Below, one piece after another: positions 1 through 8,858 of a stretch of 34,744 nt of DNA (position 1 is the stretch's first letter; each line of letters opens with the position of its first letter). The position numbers and the translations under genes were made by a program. The notes below the pieces were generated by a model that ran no database searches, had not been told where the DNA came from, and saw only the letters and a program-made list of their open reading frames with translations. Origin of the DNA: Phycisphaerales bacterium (GTDB lineage: Bacteria; Planctomycetota; Phycisphaerae; Phycisphaerales; SM1A02). The stretch spans positions 1 to 34,744 of the forward strand of contig SIAR01000026.1 of the NCBI GenBank assembly GCA_009691705.1, given 5' to 3'.

Positions 1-147
1 GCCGCAGCGGAACGAGAAAATTGCGTGCCAAGGTCTGCTGCACGACGCCGTCCAGCGGAGCGCAGACCGAGATGGAATGGACGGCTACACGCGTAGATGC
101 GGCTTTTCATCTGGATCGACACAGGGGTTCAACTCCCCTCGGCTCCA
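1..147 (+). ncRNA. ssrA: tmRNA (transfer-messenger RNA), 3' part
   Basis: This is the 3' portion of tmRNA, which rescues ribosomes stalled on broken mRNAs by acting as an alanyl-tRNA and then as a template for a degradation tag. The visible signature is the tRNA-like end: GGCTACACGCGTAGATGC, then a spacer, then a T-arm with a 5-bp stem around GGTTCAACTCC and the acceptor strand GGCTCCA. The genome continues with CTA, so the terminal CCA is not encoded and must be added. The bases before position 80 can form GC-rich stems, as expected of the late pseudoknots. The tag-coding segment and 5' acceptor strand lie outside the window, so the tag peptide cannot be read. It is complete at its 3' end. 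Confidence 0.93.
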
Positions 148-157
148 CTAGTTTCTC

Positions 158-210
158 TGCGGGAGTGCTCCCCGCTGGTTGAGGTTTTTATGCGGTAGCG
201 CTCCCCGCCG
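158..210. repeat. Two imperfect 20-base GC-rich repeats downstream of tmRNA
   Basis: Two 20-base units at 158-177 and 191-210 follow the pattern TGCGG-G/T-AG-T/C-GCTCCCCGC-T/C-G and agree at 17 of 20 positions. Each can fold into a small GC hairpin. A T5 run lies between them at 185-189, about nine bases after the first hairpin, so together they might serve as a poor tmRNA terminator, but the spacing is not canonical. They could also be members of a dispersed genomic repeat family, which cannot be judged from this window. Confidence 0.5.
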
Positions 211-248
211 ATTCGGCTCGCTCCGATCACGATTCACTGGATCCAATT

Positions 249-1013
249 TTGCCACTGACCAATCGATCCAACGACTCTTCCGCAGGCGCGAGCCACACGA
301 ACTGGAGCGCGATTCTCGACGCGGCGTCCGATTCGCCAACGGCTTATCAGAGTCGTGATGTGATCGCGCAGCGGTATTGGCCGGCGATCAACGCCTTCGT
401 GCGGCAAAGCGGAATCTCACCCGCCGAAGCCGAAGATGTCACACAAGGATTCATCTGTGATGTCATGCTCGGACGAAATCTGCTTGGCCATGCTGCCCCC
501 GCACGGGGGAAGTTTCGATCACTTCTACTCACCGCTGTTCGCAATTACGTCTACGACGAACTGCGCCGCCGGGTCGCATCGACTCGCCACCCTTCATCCG
601 GAAGCGTCGTTGCGCTCGACAACGATGACAGAAATGGACTCTCCCACGCTGATCCCAAGTCGCAAGACCCAGAGGTGGCATTCGATTGCGAGTGGGTTCG
701 CATGCTCATCGATCAGGCGGCGCAGACAGTGCGCGAACAGGCGCTCTCGAGTGGACTCGATGCCGCTTGGGACATTTTCGATCGGCGGTTGATGCGCCCG
801 ATGTGCGATGGTGCAGAGCCAGTCTCGACCGACGAATTCATAAAGCGCTGGTCTCTCTCATCGCCATCGCAAGTCGCCAACACGCTCGTGCGCATGAAGC
901 GAAAGTTCACGGCGGCGCTCATGGCGCAACTCGGTCACAGTGATGATGATCCTGATGTCGTGCAGCGCGAAATTTCCGCACTGCTGGCCGCACTCGAGCG
1001 GAGCGGGCATTGA
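249..1013 (+). CDS. ECF-type RNA polymerase sigma factor, planctomycete type
   Basis: Predicted sigma-70 family factor of the extracytoplasmic-function class, 254 residues from a TTG start. The sigma region 2 signature is clear at about residues 38-115: a RYWPAINAFVR segment, then AEDVTQGF (core-binding helix), then GKFRSLLLTAVRNYVYDELRR (the -10 recognition and melting helix). This wording is typical of the large planctomycete ECF groups. The C-terminal half (about 190-235) has a weaker helix-turn-helix-like stretch ending in NTLVRMKRKF, in the place of region 4. No ATG lies in frame before region 2. TTG at 249 is the furthest usable start and has no clear ribosome binding site, so the first 30 residues are uncertain. 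The stop overlaps the TTG of the next gene. Which genes it controls is unknown. Confidence 0.8.
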   Translation: MPLTNRSNDSSAGASHTNWSAILDAASDSPTAYQSRDVIAQRYWPAINAFVRQSGISPAEAEDVTQGFICDVMLGRNLLGHAAPARGKFRSLLLTAVRNYVYDELRRRVASTRHPSSGSVVALDNDDRNGLSHADPKSQDPEVAFDCEWVRMLIDQAAQTVREQALSSGLDAAWDIFDRRLMRPMCDGAEPVSTDEFIKRWSLSSPSQVANTLVRMKRKFTAALMAQLGHSDDDPDVVQREISALLAALERSGH

Positions 1014-1465
1014 AAGATCCTGGATCTTCTTCCGCCGAACCGCTGAAGTGGGTCTTGCAGGCGACCAGTGCACCTGACAGCACTCCCGCCCAGATGTTGA
1101 TCAATTGGCTCGTGCAAGAGGTCGACCCAGCGCTGAACGATCCAATTACTGCGCTGCTTGATGCGCGAACATCGCTCACGACATTGAATGCGCTCAAGGA
1201 GGCATTCAAACACTTGCGTATCGACGGCGAAACCGCCGACGACCGTTCTCTTGCCGCGACCTACTACGCCCTGACGATCGCCTCAGCACTCGTGAACCAT
1301 CGCGTTCGCATCAGCCGCCAGACCGATCACGCGATCGAAGAAGCGCTGCGAGTCTTGTGGAACGACGAAGCGTGCGACCTTCGACTGCGCGATTTGGGAT
1401 GGCGCGCCTTTGTTGCGCTGCGCACCGGGCTCAATGCACGCACAATCGACCCCGAGTCACCTTAA
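1010..1465 (+). CDS. Hypothetical protein coupled to the sigma factor
   Basis: A 151-residue protein I do not recognise. It begins with TTG at 1010, whose last bases form the TGA stop of the sigma gene (TTGA overlap), so translation is probably coupled. It looks soluble: no signal peptide and no hydrophobic span long enough for a membrane helix. It is predicted mostly helical, with Leu/Ala-rich stretches at residues 28-70 and 78-105 and a WNDEACDLRLRDLGW segment near 115-130. The tight coupling suggests it acts with the sigma factor, for example as a binding partner, but it has no recognisable anti-sigma zinc motif (HxxxCxxC). Its stop codon shares TTAA with the stop of the convergent TolC-like gene. 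Confidence 0.7.
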   Translation: MKDPGSSSAEPLKWVLQATSAPDSTPAQMLINWLVQEVDPALNDPITALLDARTSLTTLNALKEAFKHLRIDGETADDRSLAATYYALTIASALVNHRVRISRQTDHAIEEALRVLWNDEACDLRLRDLGWRAFVALRTGLNARTIDPESP

Positions 1466-3111
1466 CGAACAGTTGCAGGATCGACCGATTCGGGCAACAC
1501 GACTCCAGAACTTCCAAGAGTCGTCCCAGTTGCGAAAGCAAGGTCGATCAGTGCGATCTGATATCCCGCTAGCGCATCGACTTCGCGACTCTGCGCATCT
1601 GCGACGCGCGCGGCAGCGTCGAGCACATCCGTACTCGTACGAAGCCCAACGGCAAACTGGCGTCGCTCTCCATCGAGTGTTCTGCCAGCCAAGACCGATT
1701 CCAATCGCGCGGCCAAGATGCGCCGCCACGTGTTCTCGACCGTGTCGGCGGCATTCAACACCTCTTGCGTAATCGCCTGCCGACGCGCTTCGCGGGTGCC
1801 GAGTCGCTGCAAACGAGTCAAGATCGCCCGACTAATGCGCGATTTAGCCGCTTCATTGCCGAGTGGCACCGAAGCGTTCACCGTCAGGTTGTAGCCATCG
1901 CCATCGCCAAGCACGGCGTAGGCCGATCCAACTGAGGTGCTATCGCCGAGGTATTGATACTGATACGAGACTGTGAAGTTTGGCAGCGCCGCGTTGCGCG
2001 CGAGATCGACTTGCTCTGCATCCACGAGCAATTGCAATTCGATTTCGAGCAATTCCATTCGTCCAGCCATCGCGGCGGTGACGAGTCGTTGATCGTTGAA
2101 TCGCAGGCTCACCGGATCAGCGTCAGTCATCGGTGCAATCGATGTTGGGCTCTCCACTGGCAGTCGCGGATCATTCATGAACCTCTTTAGGTCACGCTGC
2201 CGAAGTCGAAGAATGTTGTCGGCAACGATCACCTGCTCAATGGTCGAACTCACGCCACTCTGGGCGCGGATGACCTCGAGTTCAGGCGCAAGTTCTTGTT
2301 CGACGCGCCGACGCGCTTGATCGAGTTGTGCCTGCGCGACTTCAAACTGCGAGATGCGCACCTCAAGTTGCTTCGACGCGCGGTAGAGATTCCAGTACGC
2401 CTTTTCTGCATCCGCGAGAATTCGGATCGTCTGCAACTTTGTGCGCGCATCGACCATCCGCCCCTGATACTTGGCGATGCGAATAGAGGTCGTATTCGTG
2501 CGAATGCCTGCCCCCCGCAAAAGCGGCTGTGAGATCGAAAACTGCATGCCCGCTTCGTACGGTTCATAGCCTGGCAAACTGCTCGCCTCCAGATCGGCTT
2601 GGTTGATCAGCGTGCCAGTTGAAATCGTGCCGCCCGTGGCGAGCGGCACGCTCACCCCAAGCGTCGCATTGCTCGCATTGGTTGACACACCCTCTTCGAG
2701 TTGCGTCAGAAGTCCGGTTGTGTTCTTGGTGTACGACGCGTTCAACACCGCTTCGAACTTCGCAAGCTCTTCGTCGACGCGGGTGACACCCACCGCAGGG
2801 TCAAACTGCACAACGCGCAGGTCGAGATTGTTCGCAAGCGCCATCGTTCGCACGTCAGCGATAGTGACTGCGGTTTTCTCTGCATACGACGGTGGAGTAA
2901 ATTCTTGCGACTGGGCCTGCGCGACTGCATCGGCTAGCGACTGCGGCGCAATCTCCGACTGTGAGGCCGCGTCGAATCCACCGATCTCTTTCGTGCTCGT
3001 GCGCGGTCCAGTGATCTCTTCATCTTTCGAGAAGAGCTCGTTTTGGCATCCACAATGGATGGCGCACGCGAGCAGTGCGCACGTCACGCGAAGATACGCG
3101 CTGTCACTCAT
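1462..3111 (-). CDS. TolC-family outer membrane efflux protein
   Basis: Outer membrane channel of a tripartite efflux pump, 549 residues. It shows two outer-membrane-efflux (OEP) halves with long heptad-rich helices: one around residues 190-290 (AEKAYWNLYRAS, then QLDQARRRVEQELAPELEVIRAQ) and the second around 335-530 (LQLLVDAEQVDLARNAALPNF, then RTLDGERRQFAVGLRTSTDVLDAA). The N-terminus is an export signal with a Cys-rich end (LLACAIHCGC), possibly lipidated although the lipobox is poor. The ATG at 3111 is preferred over an in-frame start 57 bases further upstream because it sits in an ATGAGTGA overlap with the stop of the permease gene. It is the last gene of the four-gene efflux operon. 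The substrate cannot be told from sequence. Confidence 0.9.
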   Translation of the reverse strand: MSDSAYLRVTCALLACAIHCGCQNELFSKDEEITGPRTSTKEIGGFDAASQSEIAPQSLADAVAQAQSQEFTPPSYAEKTAVTIADVRTMALANNLDLRVVQFDPAVGVTRVDEELAKFEAVLNASYTKNTTGLLTQLEEGVSTNASNATLGVSVPLATGGTISTGTLINQADLEASSLPGYEPYEAGMQFSISQPLLRGAGIRTNTTSIRIAKYQGRMVDARTKLQTIRILADAEKAYWNLYRASKQLEVRISQFEVAQAQLDQARRRVEQELAPELEVIRAQSGVSSTIEQVIVADNILRLRQRDLKRFMNDPRLPVESPTSIAPMTDADPVSLRFNDQRLVTAAMAGRMELLEIELQLLVDAEQVDLARNAALPNFTVSYQYQYLGDSTSVGSAYAVLGDGDGYNLTVNASVPLGNEAAKSRISRAILTRLQRLGTREARRQAITQEVLNAADTVENTWRRILAARLESVLAGRTLDGERRQFAVGLRTSTDVLDAAARVADAQSREVDALAGYQIALIDLAFATGTTLGSSGVVLPESVDPATVR

Positions 3112-4348
3112 GTCGAAGTGCCTCAATGGGATCGAGCCGCGCCGCCTTGAGCGCCGGAAAGAATCCAAAGCCGAGCCCGACGAGTGCGCTGAAGGCGAAA
3201 CTCAGCATCACAGCCCAGAGCGGAACATCGGCGTGTTGCAACTGCGCTCCGGGAATCATCGTCAAGCCGATCGCGAAGACCTTGCCGATCATCACGCCGA
3301 CGAGTCCACCAGCCAAACACAACACCATCGCCTCGAGCAAGAATTGCATCATGATCGCCGCAGGAGTGGCCCCCACCGCTTTGCGCAGCCCAATCTCTCG
3401 GGTGCGCTCTGAAACTGAGACAAGCATGATGTTCATGATTCCGATTCCGCCCACGAGCAAACTGATGCCGACGATTCCAGCTGCGATCGCGGTGATTCCT
3501 GCCGCGAGCGACTTGAACTGCTCGATGTACTGATCAATCGCAACTACACGAAACGTATCAGAATCACCTGGATTGATGCCCCGAATGCGTCGCATCGTCT
3601 GGGTGATCTCTGAACGCGCTTCTTCGGAGAGTTCGGTACCTCGAGCGAGTGCCGTAACTCGAATGAATATGTCAGACGATTGCAACTTCATCGCGAGCGC
3701 GAATGGGATAAATATCTCTGCGGTGTTGCCACCATCGCCAAACATGCGCGCCTGCAGGGTCTCGATTACCCCTACCACCAGAAATCGACGGCCATCGAGT
3801 AAAACGTGCGATCCAACTGCATCTGCTGGCAGGCGCAGTTCGTCGATCGCCGCCTCGTTCAGAAGACAGACCTGCCGCGCATTCGACTCATCGATCCGAT
3901 TGAAGATGCGCCCAGCAATCACCTGGCGATTCTCAGCTTCGTGCCAGTCTGGCCAGATGCCAACGACGGTGATTCCTTCGAGTTCTCTCTGCTCACTCGC
4001 AACTGAGACCCCGAACTCGGTGACTGGAGTAATCGCCCGCAGCGATGGACACGAATTCTGAATCTCGCGAACCTCCCAGGGCTTGATGCGAATCTTCTCG
4101 CGTGGATAGAGGTTTCGCGGCTTGTCGTCGGGACGATCTGGAAAGACATAGATCCGATTCGCGCCGAACGATTCAAACTCTGTGAGAACATTTGCCTTGA
4201 GTCCACTCAACGCCGCAATCACTGACGTTGTGCTCGCGACGCCGACAATGATTCCCAGTGCGGTGAGCAAGCTGCGTTTGCGATTCGCCCAGATCTGGCT
4301 CAATGCCAACTTGATCGCCTGCGAATAGAAGTATGAGCTCAGAATCAT
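3104..4348 (-). CDS. MacB-like ABC transporter permease (FtsX family)
   Basis: Integral membrane subunit of a MacAB/LolCDE-like ABC transporter, 414 residues. An N-terminal helix (LLTALGIIVGVASTTSVIAA, about residues 27-46) is followed by a periplasmic MacB_PCD domain of roughly 200 residues. The FtsX core of three helices follows near 280-400, including the hallmark NIMLVSVSERTREIGLRKAVGA, which contacts the ATPase. In E. coli MacB the ATPase and permease are one chain; here they are separate genes with only three bases between them. Such transporters use ATP to drive periplasmic substrates through a TolC-type channel (mechanotransmission) rather than moving them across the inner membrane. 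Its start ATG directly follows the ATPase stop. Confidence 0.92.
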   Translation of the reverse strand: MILSSYFYSQAIKLALSQIWANRKRSLLTALGIIVGVASTTSVIAALSGLKANVLTEFESFGANRIYVFPDRPDDKPRNLYPREKIRIKPWEVREIQNSCPSLRAITPVTEFGVSVASEQRELEGITVVGIWPDWHEAENRQVIAGRIFNRIDESNARQVCLLNEAAIDELRLPADAVGSHVLLDGRRFLVVGVIETLQARMFGDGGNTAEIFIPFALAMKLQSSDIFIRVTALARGTELSEEARSEITQTMRRIRGINPGDSDTFRVVAIDQYIEQFKSLAAGITAIAAGIVGISLLVGGIGIMNIMLVSVSERTREIGLRKAVGATPAAIMMQFLLEAMVLCLAGGLVGVMIGKVFAIGLTMIPGAQLQHADVPLWAVMLSFAFSALVGLGFGFFPALKAARLDPIEALRHE

Positions 4349-4351
4349 GGG

Positions 4352-5059
4352 TCAGTGCCGTCCTGCAAGGTCTTGCGCGATCGGAAGGTCACTCAGCACG
4401 AGCCCGTCACGCAGTCGAATCACACGTTGGCAGAATGAGGCGACGTCATTTTCATGGGTAACTATGAGCACGGTCTGCCCCTCGGCGTGCAACTGTTGAA
4501 AGATGCCCATGACCTCGCGGGTCGTGACCGAGTCGAGATTTCCAGTTGGCTCATCGGCCATCAGAATTGCCGGATGATTCAGGATCGCTCGCGCTATCGC
4601 CACCCGTTGTTTCTGCCCGCCCGAGAGCTGACTTGGACGGTGGGTCACGCGGTCTGAGAGTTTCACCCGCTCAAGCGCCTGCAGGGCGCGACGGGTGCGT
4701 TCGCGCCCCGTGAGACCGACTTCGCGCGAGTAGATGAGCGGCAACTCAACATTCTCGAGTGCGGTTTGTCGAGCTAGCAACTCGAACGACTGAAAGACAA
4801 AACCGATCTTCTCGTTGCGCACTAGTGCGAGCGCCGCCTCAGACATCTGCGAGACGCGCTGACCATCGAGTTCGTAGGTGCCATCCGTTGGCTGATCGAG
4901 ACAACCGATGATGTTCATAAGAGTGCTCTTTCCAGAGCCCGATGCACCCATGACCGCCACCATTTCATTCTTGCCGATGTCCAGATCCACACCACGCAAA
5001 GCGTGAATCTCTTCTTCGCCCATTTTGTAGATCTTGCGCAGGGTGCGAACACAAATCAT
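4352..5059 (-). CDS. ABC transporter ATP-binding protein (MacB/LolD type)
   Basis: ATPase subunit of the efflux transporter, 235 residues, close to the usual length of LolD-like proteins. It shows Walker [10 protein letters not shown] near residue 41, the Q-loop FVFQSFELL, the ABC signature LSGGQKQR, Walker [15 protein letters not shown] and the switch histidine in VLIVTHEND. The frame is open for another 54 codons upstream, but that part reads into the fusion-protein gene and has no family resemblance. The ATG at 5059 lies seven bases after that gene's stop and begins [14 protein letters not shown], the normal start of this family. Upstream is the fusion protein and downstream the permease, a standard order. 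Confidence 0.94.
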   Translation of the reverse strand: MICVRTLRKIYKMGEEEIHALRGVDLDIGKNEMVAVMGASGSGKSTLMNIIGCLDQPTDGTYELDGQRVSQMSEAALALVRNEKIGFVFQSFELLARQTALENVELPLIYSREVGLTGRERTRRALQALERVKLSDRVTHRPSQLSGGQKQRVAIARAILNHPAILMADEPTGNLDSVTTREVMGIFQQLHAEGQTVLIVTHENDVASFCQRVIRLRDGLVLSDLPIAQDLAGRH

Positions 5060-5066
5060 GCGCAGG

Positions 5067-6407
5067 TCATCCGGAGACCTTGACCGAGAGCTCCGACTTA
5101 GGCGCCGCGCTGCCGGTGGGCACTTCATCTGTGCGAAGCACCTCGCCACCCTTAAGTTGCTCAAGGGTCTTGTACGGGCCCACGACAACCAGTTGCCCAA
5201 CTTCCAAACCTGACTCAACAATCGTCTCGGTCAAACTGCTCGCTCCAAGCCGAACCGCTGTTGCTGTTGCGATTCCGTCTACGTCGCGAAAGATGATTGG
5301 CACCACTCGTTGGCTAGCGGTAAAGGCTGGCGAATCTGACAGCGCCAACGGCAATTCATCGCGCTTGCGTTCGACGACCGCCTGCGTCAACACGAGCAGA
5401 CCGCGGTGTTCTTTGATTGCTATGTCCACATTCGCGGCGAGTCCCGAAAAAATGCGCACCCCTTCAGAGTCGATTGACACGTCCACCTTGAATGTGCCTG
5501 ATCCTTGCGTCGCTGCAGCGGCCGATTGCATGCCAGTGGCGGTGCGCTGTAACGCAACTTCTTCGACGACCCCCCGAAACGAACGACCGGGAAAGGCGTT
5601 GATAAAGATCTCTGCGGGCTGTCCCTCGACCACCTTGGCGATGTCTGACTCTGAGACCTGGCTGCGCATTCGCATTCGTCCGAGATCAGCAATAGTCATG
5701 ATCACCGTTCCAGCGTTGTTCATCGTGCCAACGACGACTAGCTCGCCAACTTCGGCGTTGAGTCTGGTGATCGCTCCGTCGATGGGCGCACGCATCGTCG
5801 CATAAGACAATTCTTGTCGAACGCGCTCGATCTCTGCCTCGCCCGCTGCGAGCGAACTCTCGAGTGCACTAATGTTTTTGCGCATTGCCGCAATCGATGC
5901 GCCGAGTTCATCGACCCGCACGGTTGCATCTTCGAGCGCTTGGCGGGCGACGTCGCCTGTCTCAAAGAGTTTTTGCTGCCTCTCGCGTATGCGCTTCGAA
6001 TTCTCAAGCGATTGCATTGGACCCTCAATACGCGCCCGCTCAGCCTCGAGTCGCGCCCGCTCTCCATCGCGCCGGGCTATGGTTGATTCAAGACCCGCCT
6101 TGAGATTGCGGTCATCGAGTTGCACAACCACGTCACCCTTCTTTACAAGATCGCCCTCACGAAATGGAAGTAGGGTGATGCGCGCTGAGACCTGCGCAGA
6201 GATGTCCACTTTGGCGATTGGCTCAACAAATCCAGGCGCAGAGACAGTCTCAAGCAGAGCCCCCTGCCGCACCGCCGCTGAGCGAGCCTCAAATCCAGAG
6301 GCCGCCGAAATCATCTGAACGGCGGTCCAAATGGATTGTCCAGCCAGCACTGCAATAACGACCAAGACTCCCAGAATGATGGCGAGTTTCTTGCGTGTTC
6401 CTGACAA
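5067..6407 (-). CDS. Efflux membrane fusion protein (HlyD/MacA family)
   Basis: Periplasmic adaptor that joins the inner-membrane ABC transporter to the TolC-like channel, 446 residues. It has one N-terminal membrane anchor (about residues 8-30, [16 protein letters not shown]), a first lipoyl half ([26 protein letters not shown], about 68-93), a coiled-coil hairpin (about 108-200, rich in R, E and A), the second lipoyl half ([18 protein letters not shown]), and beta-barrel segments ([16 protein letters not shown]). The start is TTG at 6407, chosen because an excellent AAGGAG lies six bases upstream. It is the first gene of the efflux operon. The terminator at 6482-6515 separates it from the surface protein gene upstream, so a promoter should lie between 6408 and 6481, though I see no convincing one. 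Confidence 0.92.
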   Translation of the reverse strand: MSGTRKKLAIILGVLVVIAVLAGQSIWTAVQMISAASGFEARSAAVRQGALLETVSAPGFVEPIAKVDISAQVSARITLLPFREGDLVKKGDVVVQLDDRNLKAGLESTIARRDGERARLEAERARIEGPMQSLENSKRIRERQQKLFETGDVARQALEDATVRVDELGASIAAMRKNISALESSLAAGEAEIERVRQELSYATMRAPIDGAITRLNAEVGELVVVGTMNNAGTVIMTIADLGRMRMRSQVSESDIAKVVEGQPAEIFINAFPGRSFRGVVEEVALQRTATGMQSAAAATQGSGTFKVDVSIDSEGVRIFSGLAANVDIAIKEHRGLLVLTQAVVERKRDELPLALSDSPAFTASQRVVPIIFRDVDGIATATAVRLGASSLTETIVESGLEVGQLVVVGPYKTLEQLKGGEVLRTDEVPTGSAAPKSELSVKVSG

Positions 6408-6481
6408 CGAGGTCTCCTTTGATGGGCTCGGCTGGGGTGTGGACGGCGGGCGGGGCGAAGAGCGGGGAAGCCTACCTCCAA

Positions 6482-6515
6482 AAGAAAATCCCCCCCAGTC
6501 GTTCGACTGAGGGGG
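6482..6515 (-). terminator. Intrinsic terminator of the 687-residue exported protein gene
   Basis: Read on the minus strand, a strong GC hairpin (CCCCC, one unpaired base, CAGTC, tetraloop, GACTG, GGGGG) is followed by ATTTTCTTTT. It lies 36 bases beyond the stop at 6551 and ahead of the efflux operon. Confidence 0.88.
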
Positions 6516-6535
6516 AGTTGCAATCGCAAAGAGTC

Positions 6536-6551
6536 AGTGTGAATTCACACT
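6536..6551. repeat. Perfect 16-base palindrome at the stop codon
   Basis: AGTGTGAATTCACACT is a perfect inverted repeat without a spacer. Its last base is the first base of the stop-codon complement of the exported protein gene. It may be an operator-like protein site or a small structured mRNA end just before the terminator hairpin; chance is also possible. Confidence 0.45.
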
Positions 6552-8614
6552 CAGGGGCATGGACCCCAACCGCTGAGCAAGGTCGCCAAGTCAGACCCGT
6601 TGGTCTGTCCGTCGCCAGTGATGTCGGCGGCGGGCGATCCCCAACCAGAGAGCAGCGTCGCCAAATCCGCACCGTTGCGGAAGCCGTTGGCGTCGTAGTC
6701 ACCAACGCACGCAGGCGCAGCAACGGGTGAACCAAAGATGTCGAACGCCGTGTTGTACATGTCGTTCGCATCTGCCCCAGTCTGCATCGTGTAGCCCGCA
6801 AGGGTGTAACGCACGAATCCTGGAGTTGGGAAGCTTGCAGAACGCCATGCGAACGGACCAGTCGCATCAATCAGATTGATTCCGTCATATGCCGAAACGA
6901 ACCATGCAAAGTTGGAGAACGTCGTCGCACACGCTGCATTCGATGCGTAAGCGGTCAGGTAGTAGTTTCCTGCTGGCAAACTGAATGCGACGTCGATGTC
7001 ATGCGATGCATTGGCTGCATCGTCGACGGGATTATCGTAGCCCACTGGCATCGGAACCGATCCAGCGATCAGCTGATCTGCGGCGACTGGTTTTGGATTC
7101 CCAGTCAGACGATTCCAGATCACGTAGTTCATCGTCGAATTGGTGACACCGGTTGGCGCAAATCCCTTGACGGTCATGCGTGTGACATTCCAACTTGTCG
7201 CAGTCGAGGGCGCTGTGAATGGTTGGGCAAGCCATCGTTGTTGAGAAGTTGCAGCAATGCAACCAGAGCTCAGGCCGACGTTGGTATTGACACCTGCTGT
7301 CGAGACGATGAAGTGCTGGGGTCCAGTTGAGAAGACAACGTATTCAAACGATGTGTCGATGGTGAGCACGAAGGTGTCTGCCGTGTCGGCGCCGCCAACG
7401 GTCGGGTCGTACCAGCCACCCACGCGAACGAGGTAATACTCATTTGCGACTGCGTCGATCAGAGTCACTGCGGTTGCGCCGCCGATAATCACCGTTCCAG
7501 CTGGATCTAAGCATGAATCATCGATGCAACCAATGACGTAGTCGGGCATGAGCGCAGCACGAGCCGCGGTGACGACCGGATCTGTTCCGAGTCCGTAGAA
7601 CTCGACAACCGAATCTGTCGTCGCGTCTCCGGAAGCGCATGTGGTGAAGGTCAACGCGCCATTGGCTGGAGCCTTGATCGTGAACCACAAGTCCTTACCG
7701 ATCGCCGATCCGCAAAGACCAACGGCTGGGCCGGGGCCGTCTGTGCCGGCTCCCGTGTTATCAACGATGACGTTTGGTTGACCAATCGTGATCATTCGGG
7801 ATGCCGTTGCGCAGTCATTGGCAGGCGCGCCCGCTGGGGATGTGCAGTTGTAAACGAAGAGACCGCACTGATCGACCGCGTTTGTGATGCAACCTGCGTC
7901 CCAACCGATGTCGCAGCAAAGAGGATTGAAACCACAGACTGTCTCGCAGCACGATGCGATATTGCATCCACCGGTGGAATGAACATCCGTGCACAAGGCT
8001 GTGGATGTTCCACAGACAGCGAACGCGAGTGGCGTGTGGGTGAGAGTCATCAAGTAGGTACCGCAGGCATAAATCGGCGCGGTCGCAGTTGGTTCAAACG
8101 GCACAGTGACGACGATCATGTGCTGACCCGCTCCCGATGTGATCGACTGCACGTGTGGGCAGAGAGCGCTCTGAACACCAACATCGAAGTCTCCAGTGCA
8201 CGGGGCGGCGACATCGACACCGGCCTTTATGAAGATCACTGAGTTAGCGAATTGCACGCCCGTCGAGTTTGCCGTCGAGAGCGAGACTTCAAGCTTTCCT
8301 GCTGGCGCGGTCACGAGATACCAGTCAAGGTCGCGGTTGTTGTTTCCGGCGGTACCGCCCGCTGGTGTGAAGCTTCCCATCTGGCCCGAGACATGGGTCA
8401 CGCTGCCGCTGGCGATCGATCCGAGATCGGTGAAGACGGCTGGAGTGATGTTGCACCCAGCGTTGGAATCAACGGTTGCGCCGCATCCGTCTGGCGAGAC
8501 AATCGAACCAGGAGGTGGAACGACTGAGCATTGACCAGAGGCTGATGAGCTAAGGACGAGTGTTGTGCCGACGACAAATGTCGCGAGAAGCATCGATGTG
8601 GTTTGAGATTTCAA
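6551..8614 (-). CDS. Exported Cys-rich protein with dockerin-like tail (paralogue 2)
   Basis: A secreted or cell-surface protein of unknown function, 687 residues. The TTG start at 8614 is chosen because GGAG lies eight bases upstream and it gives a good signal peptide (MKSQTTSMLLATFVVGTTLVL, ending near SASGQ at 28). The frame is open 133 codons further up, but that runs through a terminator. Following regions: a beta-rich domain (about 50-205); a Cys module (about 217-250) with CC..VCGFNPLCCDIGWDAGC; a second beta-rich domain with DLWFTIKAPANGALTFTTC and YYLVRVGGW, resembling bacterial pre-peptidase-like domains; and a C-terminal tail (about 636-687) with two calcium-loop motifs, DYDANGFRNGADLATLLSGWG and DITGDGQTNGSDLATLLSGWG. 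The tail resembles a type I dockerin repeat pair and may serve anchoring or sorting. Paralogue of the 819-residue protein upstream. Confidence 0.85.
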   Translation of the reverse strand: MKSQTTSMLLATFVVGTTLVLSSSASGQCSVVPPPGSIVSPDGCGATVDSNAGCNITPAVFTDLGSIASGSVTHVSGQMGSFTPAGGTAGNNNRDLDWYLVTAPAGKLEVSLSTANSTGVQFANSVIFIKAGVDVAAPCTGDFDVGVQSALCPHVQSITSGAGQHMIVVTVPFEPTATAPIYACGTYLMTLTHTPLAFAVCGTSTALCTDVHSTGGCNIASCCETVCGFNPLCCDIGWDAGCITNAVDQCGLFVYNCTSPAGAPANDCATASRMITIGQPNVIVDNTGAGTDGPGPAVGLCGSAIGKDLWFTIKAPANGALTFTTCASGDATTDSVVEFYGLGTDPVVTAARAALMPDYVIGCIDDSCLDPAGTVIIGGATAVTLIDAVANEYYLVRVGGWYDPTVGGADTADTFVLTIDTSFEYVVFSTGPQHFIVSTAGVNTNVGLSSGCIAATSQQRWLAQPFTAPSTATSWNVTRMTVKGFAPTGVTNSTMNYVIWNRLTGNPKPVAADQLIAGSVPMPVGYDNPVDDAANASHDIDVAFSLPAGNYYLTAYASNAACATTFSNFAWFVSAYDGINLIDATGPFAWRSASFPTPGFVRYTLAGYTMQTGADANDMYNTAFDIFGSPVAAPACVGDYDANGFRNGADLATLLSGWGSPAADITGDGQTNGSDLATLLSGWGPCP
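6564..6703. repeat. Dockerin-like tail DNA repeat, copy A
   Basis: This 140-base stretch encodes the doubled DLATLLSGWG tail and aligns without gaps to 8875-9014. Positions 6576-6626 (51 bases) are identical to 8887-8937, including third codon positions. The rest differs at scattered sites. Confidence 0.9.
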
Positions 8615-8706
8615 GGCGGTTTCTCCGTGGACTGCATACTGCTGAACGGGAACAAAACACGTCACAAAGCCTCGGCACGTTGCCAAAGCGTTTGAGAGTG
8701 CATCGC

Positions 8707-8734
8707 AACATACTGCAGAAGCGCAGCGGCACAA
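8707..8734 (-). promoter_or_regulatory. Candidate promoter for the 687-residue exported protein gene
   Basis: On the minus strand, TTGTGC (8734-8729) and TATGTT (8712-8707) are separated by 16 bases, which resembles a housekeeping sigma promoter. Transcription would begin near 8700 and give a leader of about 86 bases before the TTG at 8614, consistent with its Shine-Dalgarno start. The -35 match is only fair. The rest of 8615-8858 holds no gene, only this site and the terminator of the gene upstream. Confidence 0.35.
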
Positions 8735-8786
8735 ATTTTGCGGTCTTTTTTGCGGCGCTTTGCCCGAACCCCAGTAAGCGATCATC

Positions 8787-8825
8787 CAAAAGAACCCCCC
8801 TCGACCTTTGGGCCGAGGGGGGTTC
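8787..8825 (-). terminator. Intrinsic terminator of the 819-residue exported protein gene
   Basis: On the minus strand, GAACCCCCCTCG and CGAGGGGGGTTC form a perfect 12-bp stem around a 10-base loop, followed by a TTTT run. It lies 34 bases after the stop at 8859. Confidence 0.9.
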
Positions 8826-8858
8826 GTACTAGGAAAACTGATCGAAACCGAGGTCAGG

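Noticed and set aside
159..189. Canonical tmRNA terminator
   Set aside because: The hairpin and T run are about nine bases apart, so I list only the repeats and do not call a terminator.
2603..3412. Plus-strand frame of 269 codons over the TolC-like and permease genes
   Set aside because: Antisense to two well-supported genes; no start signal and no recognisable domain.
5060..5221. N-terminal extension of the ABC ATPase
   Set aside because: It overlaps the end of the fusion protein gene in another frame and does not resemble the family; the internal ATG gives the normal N-terminus.
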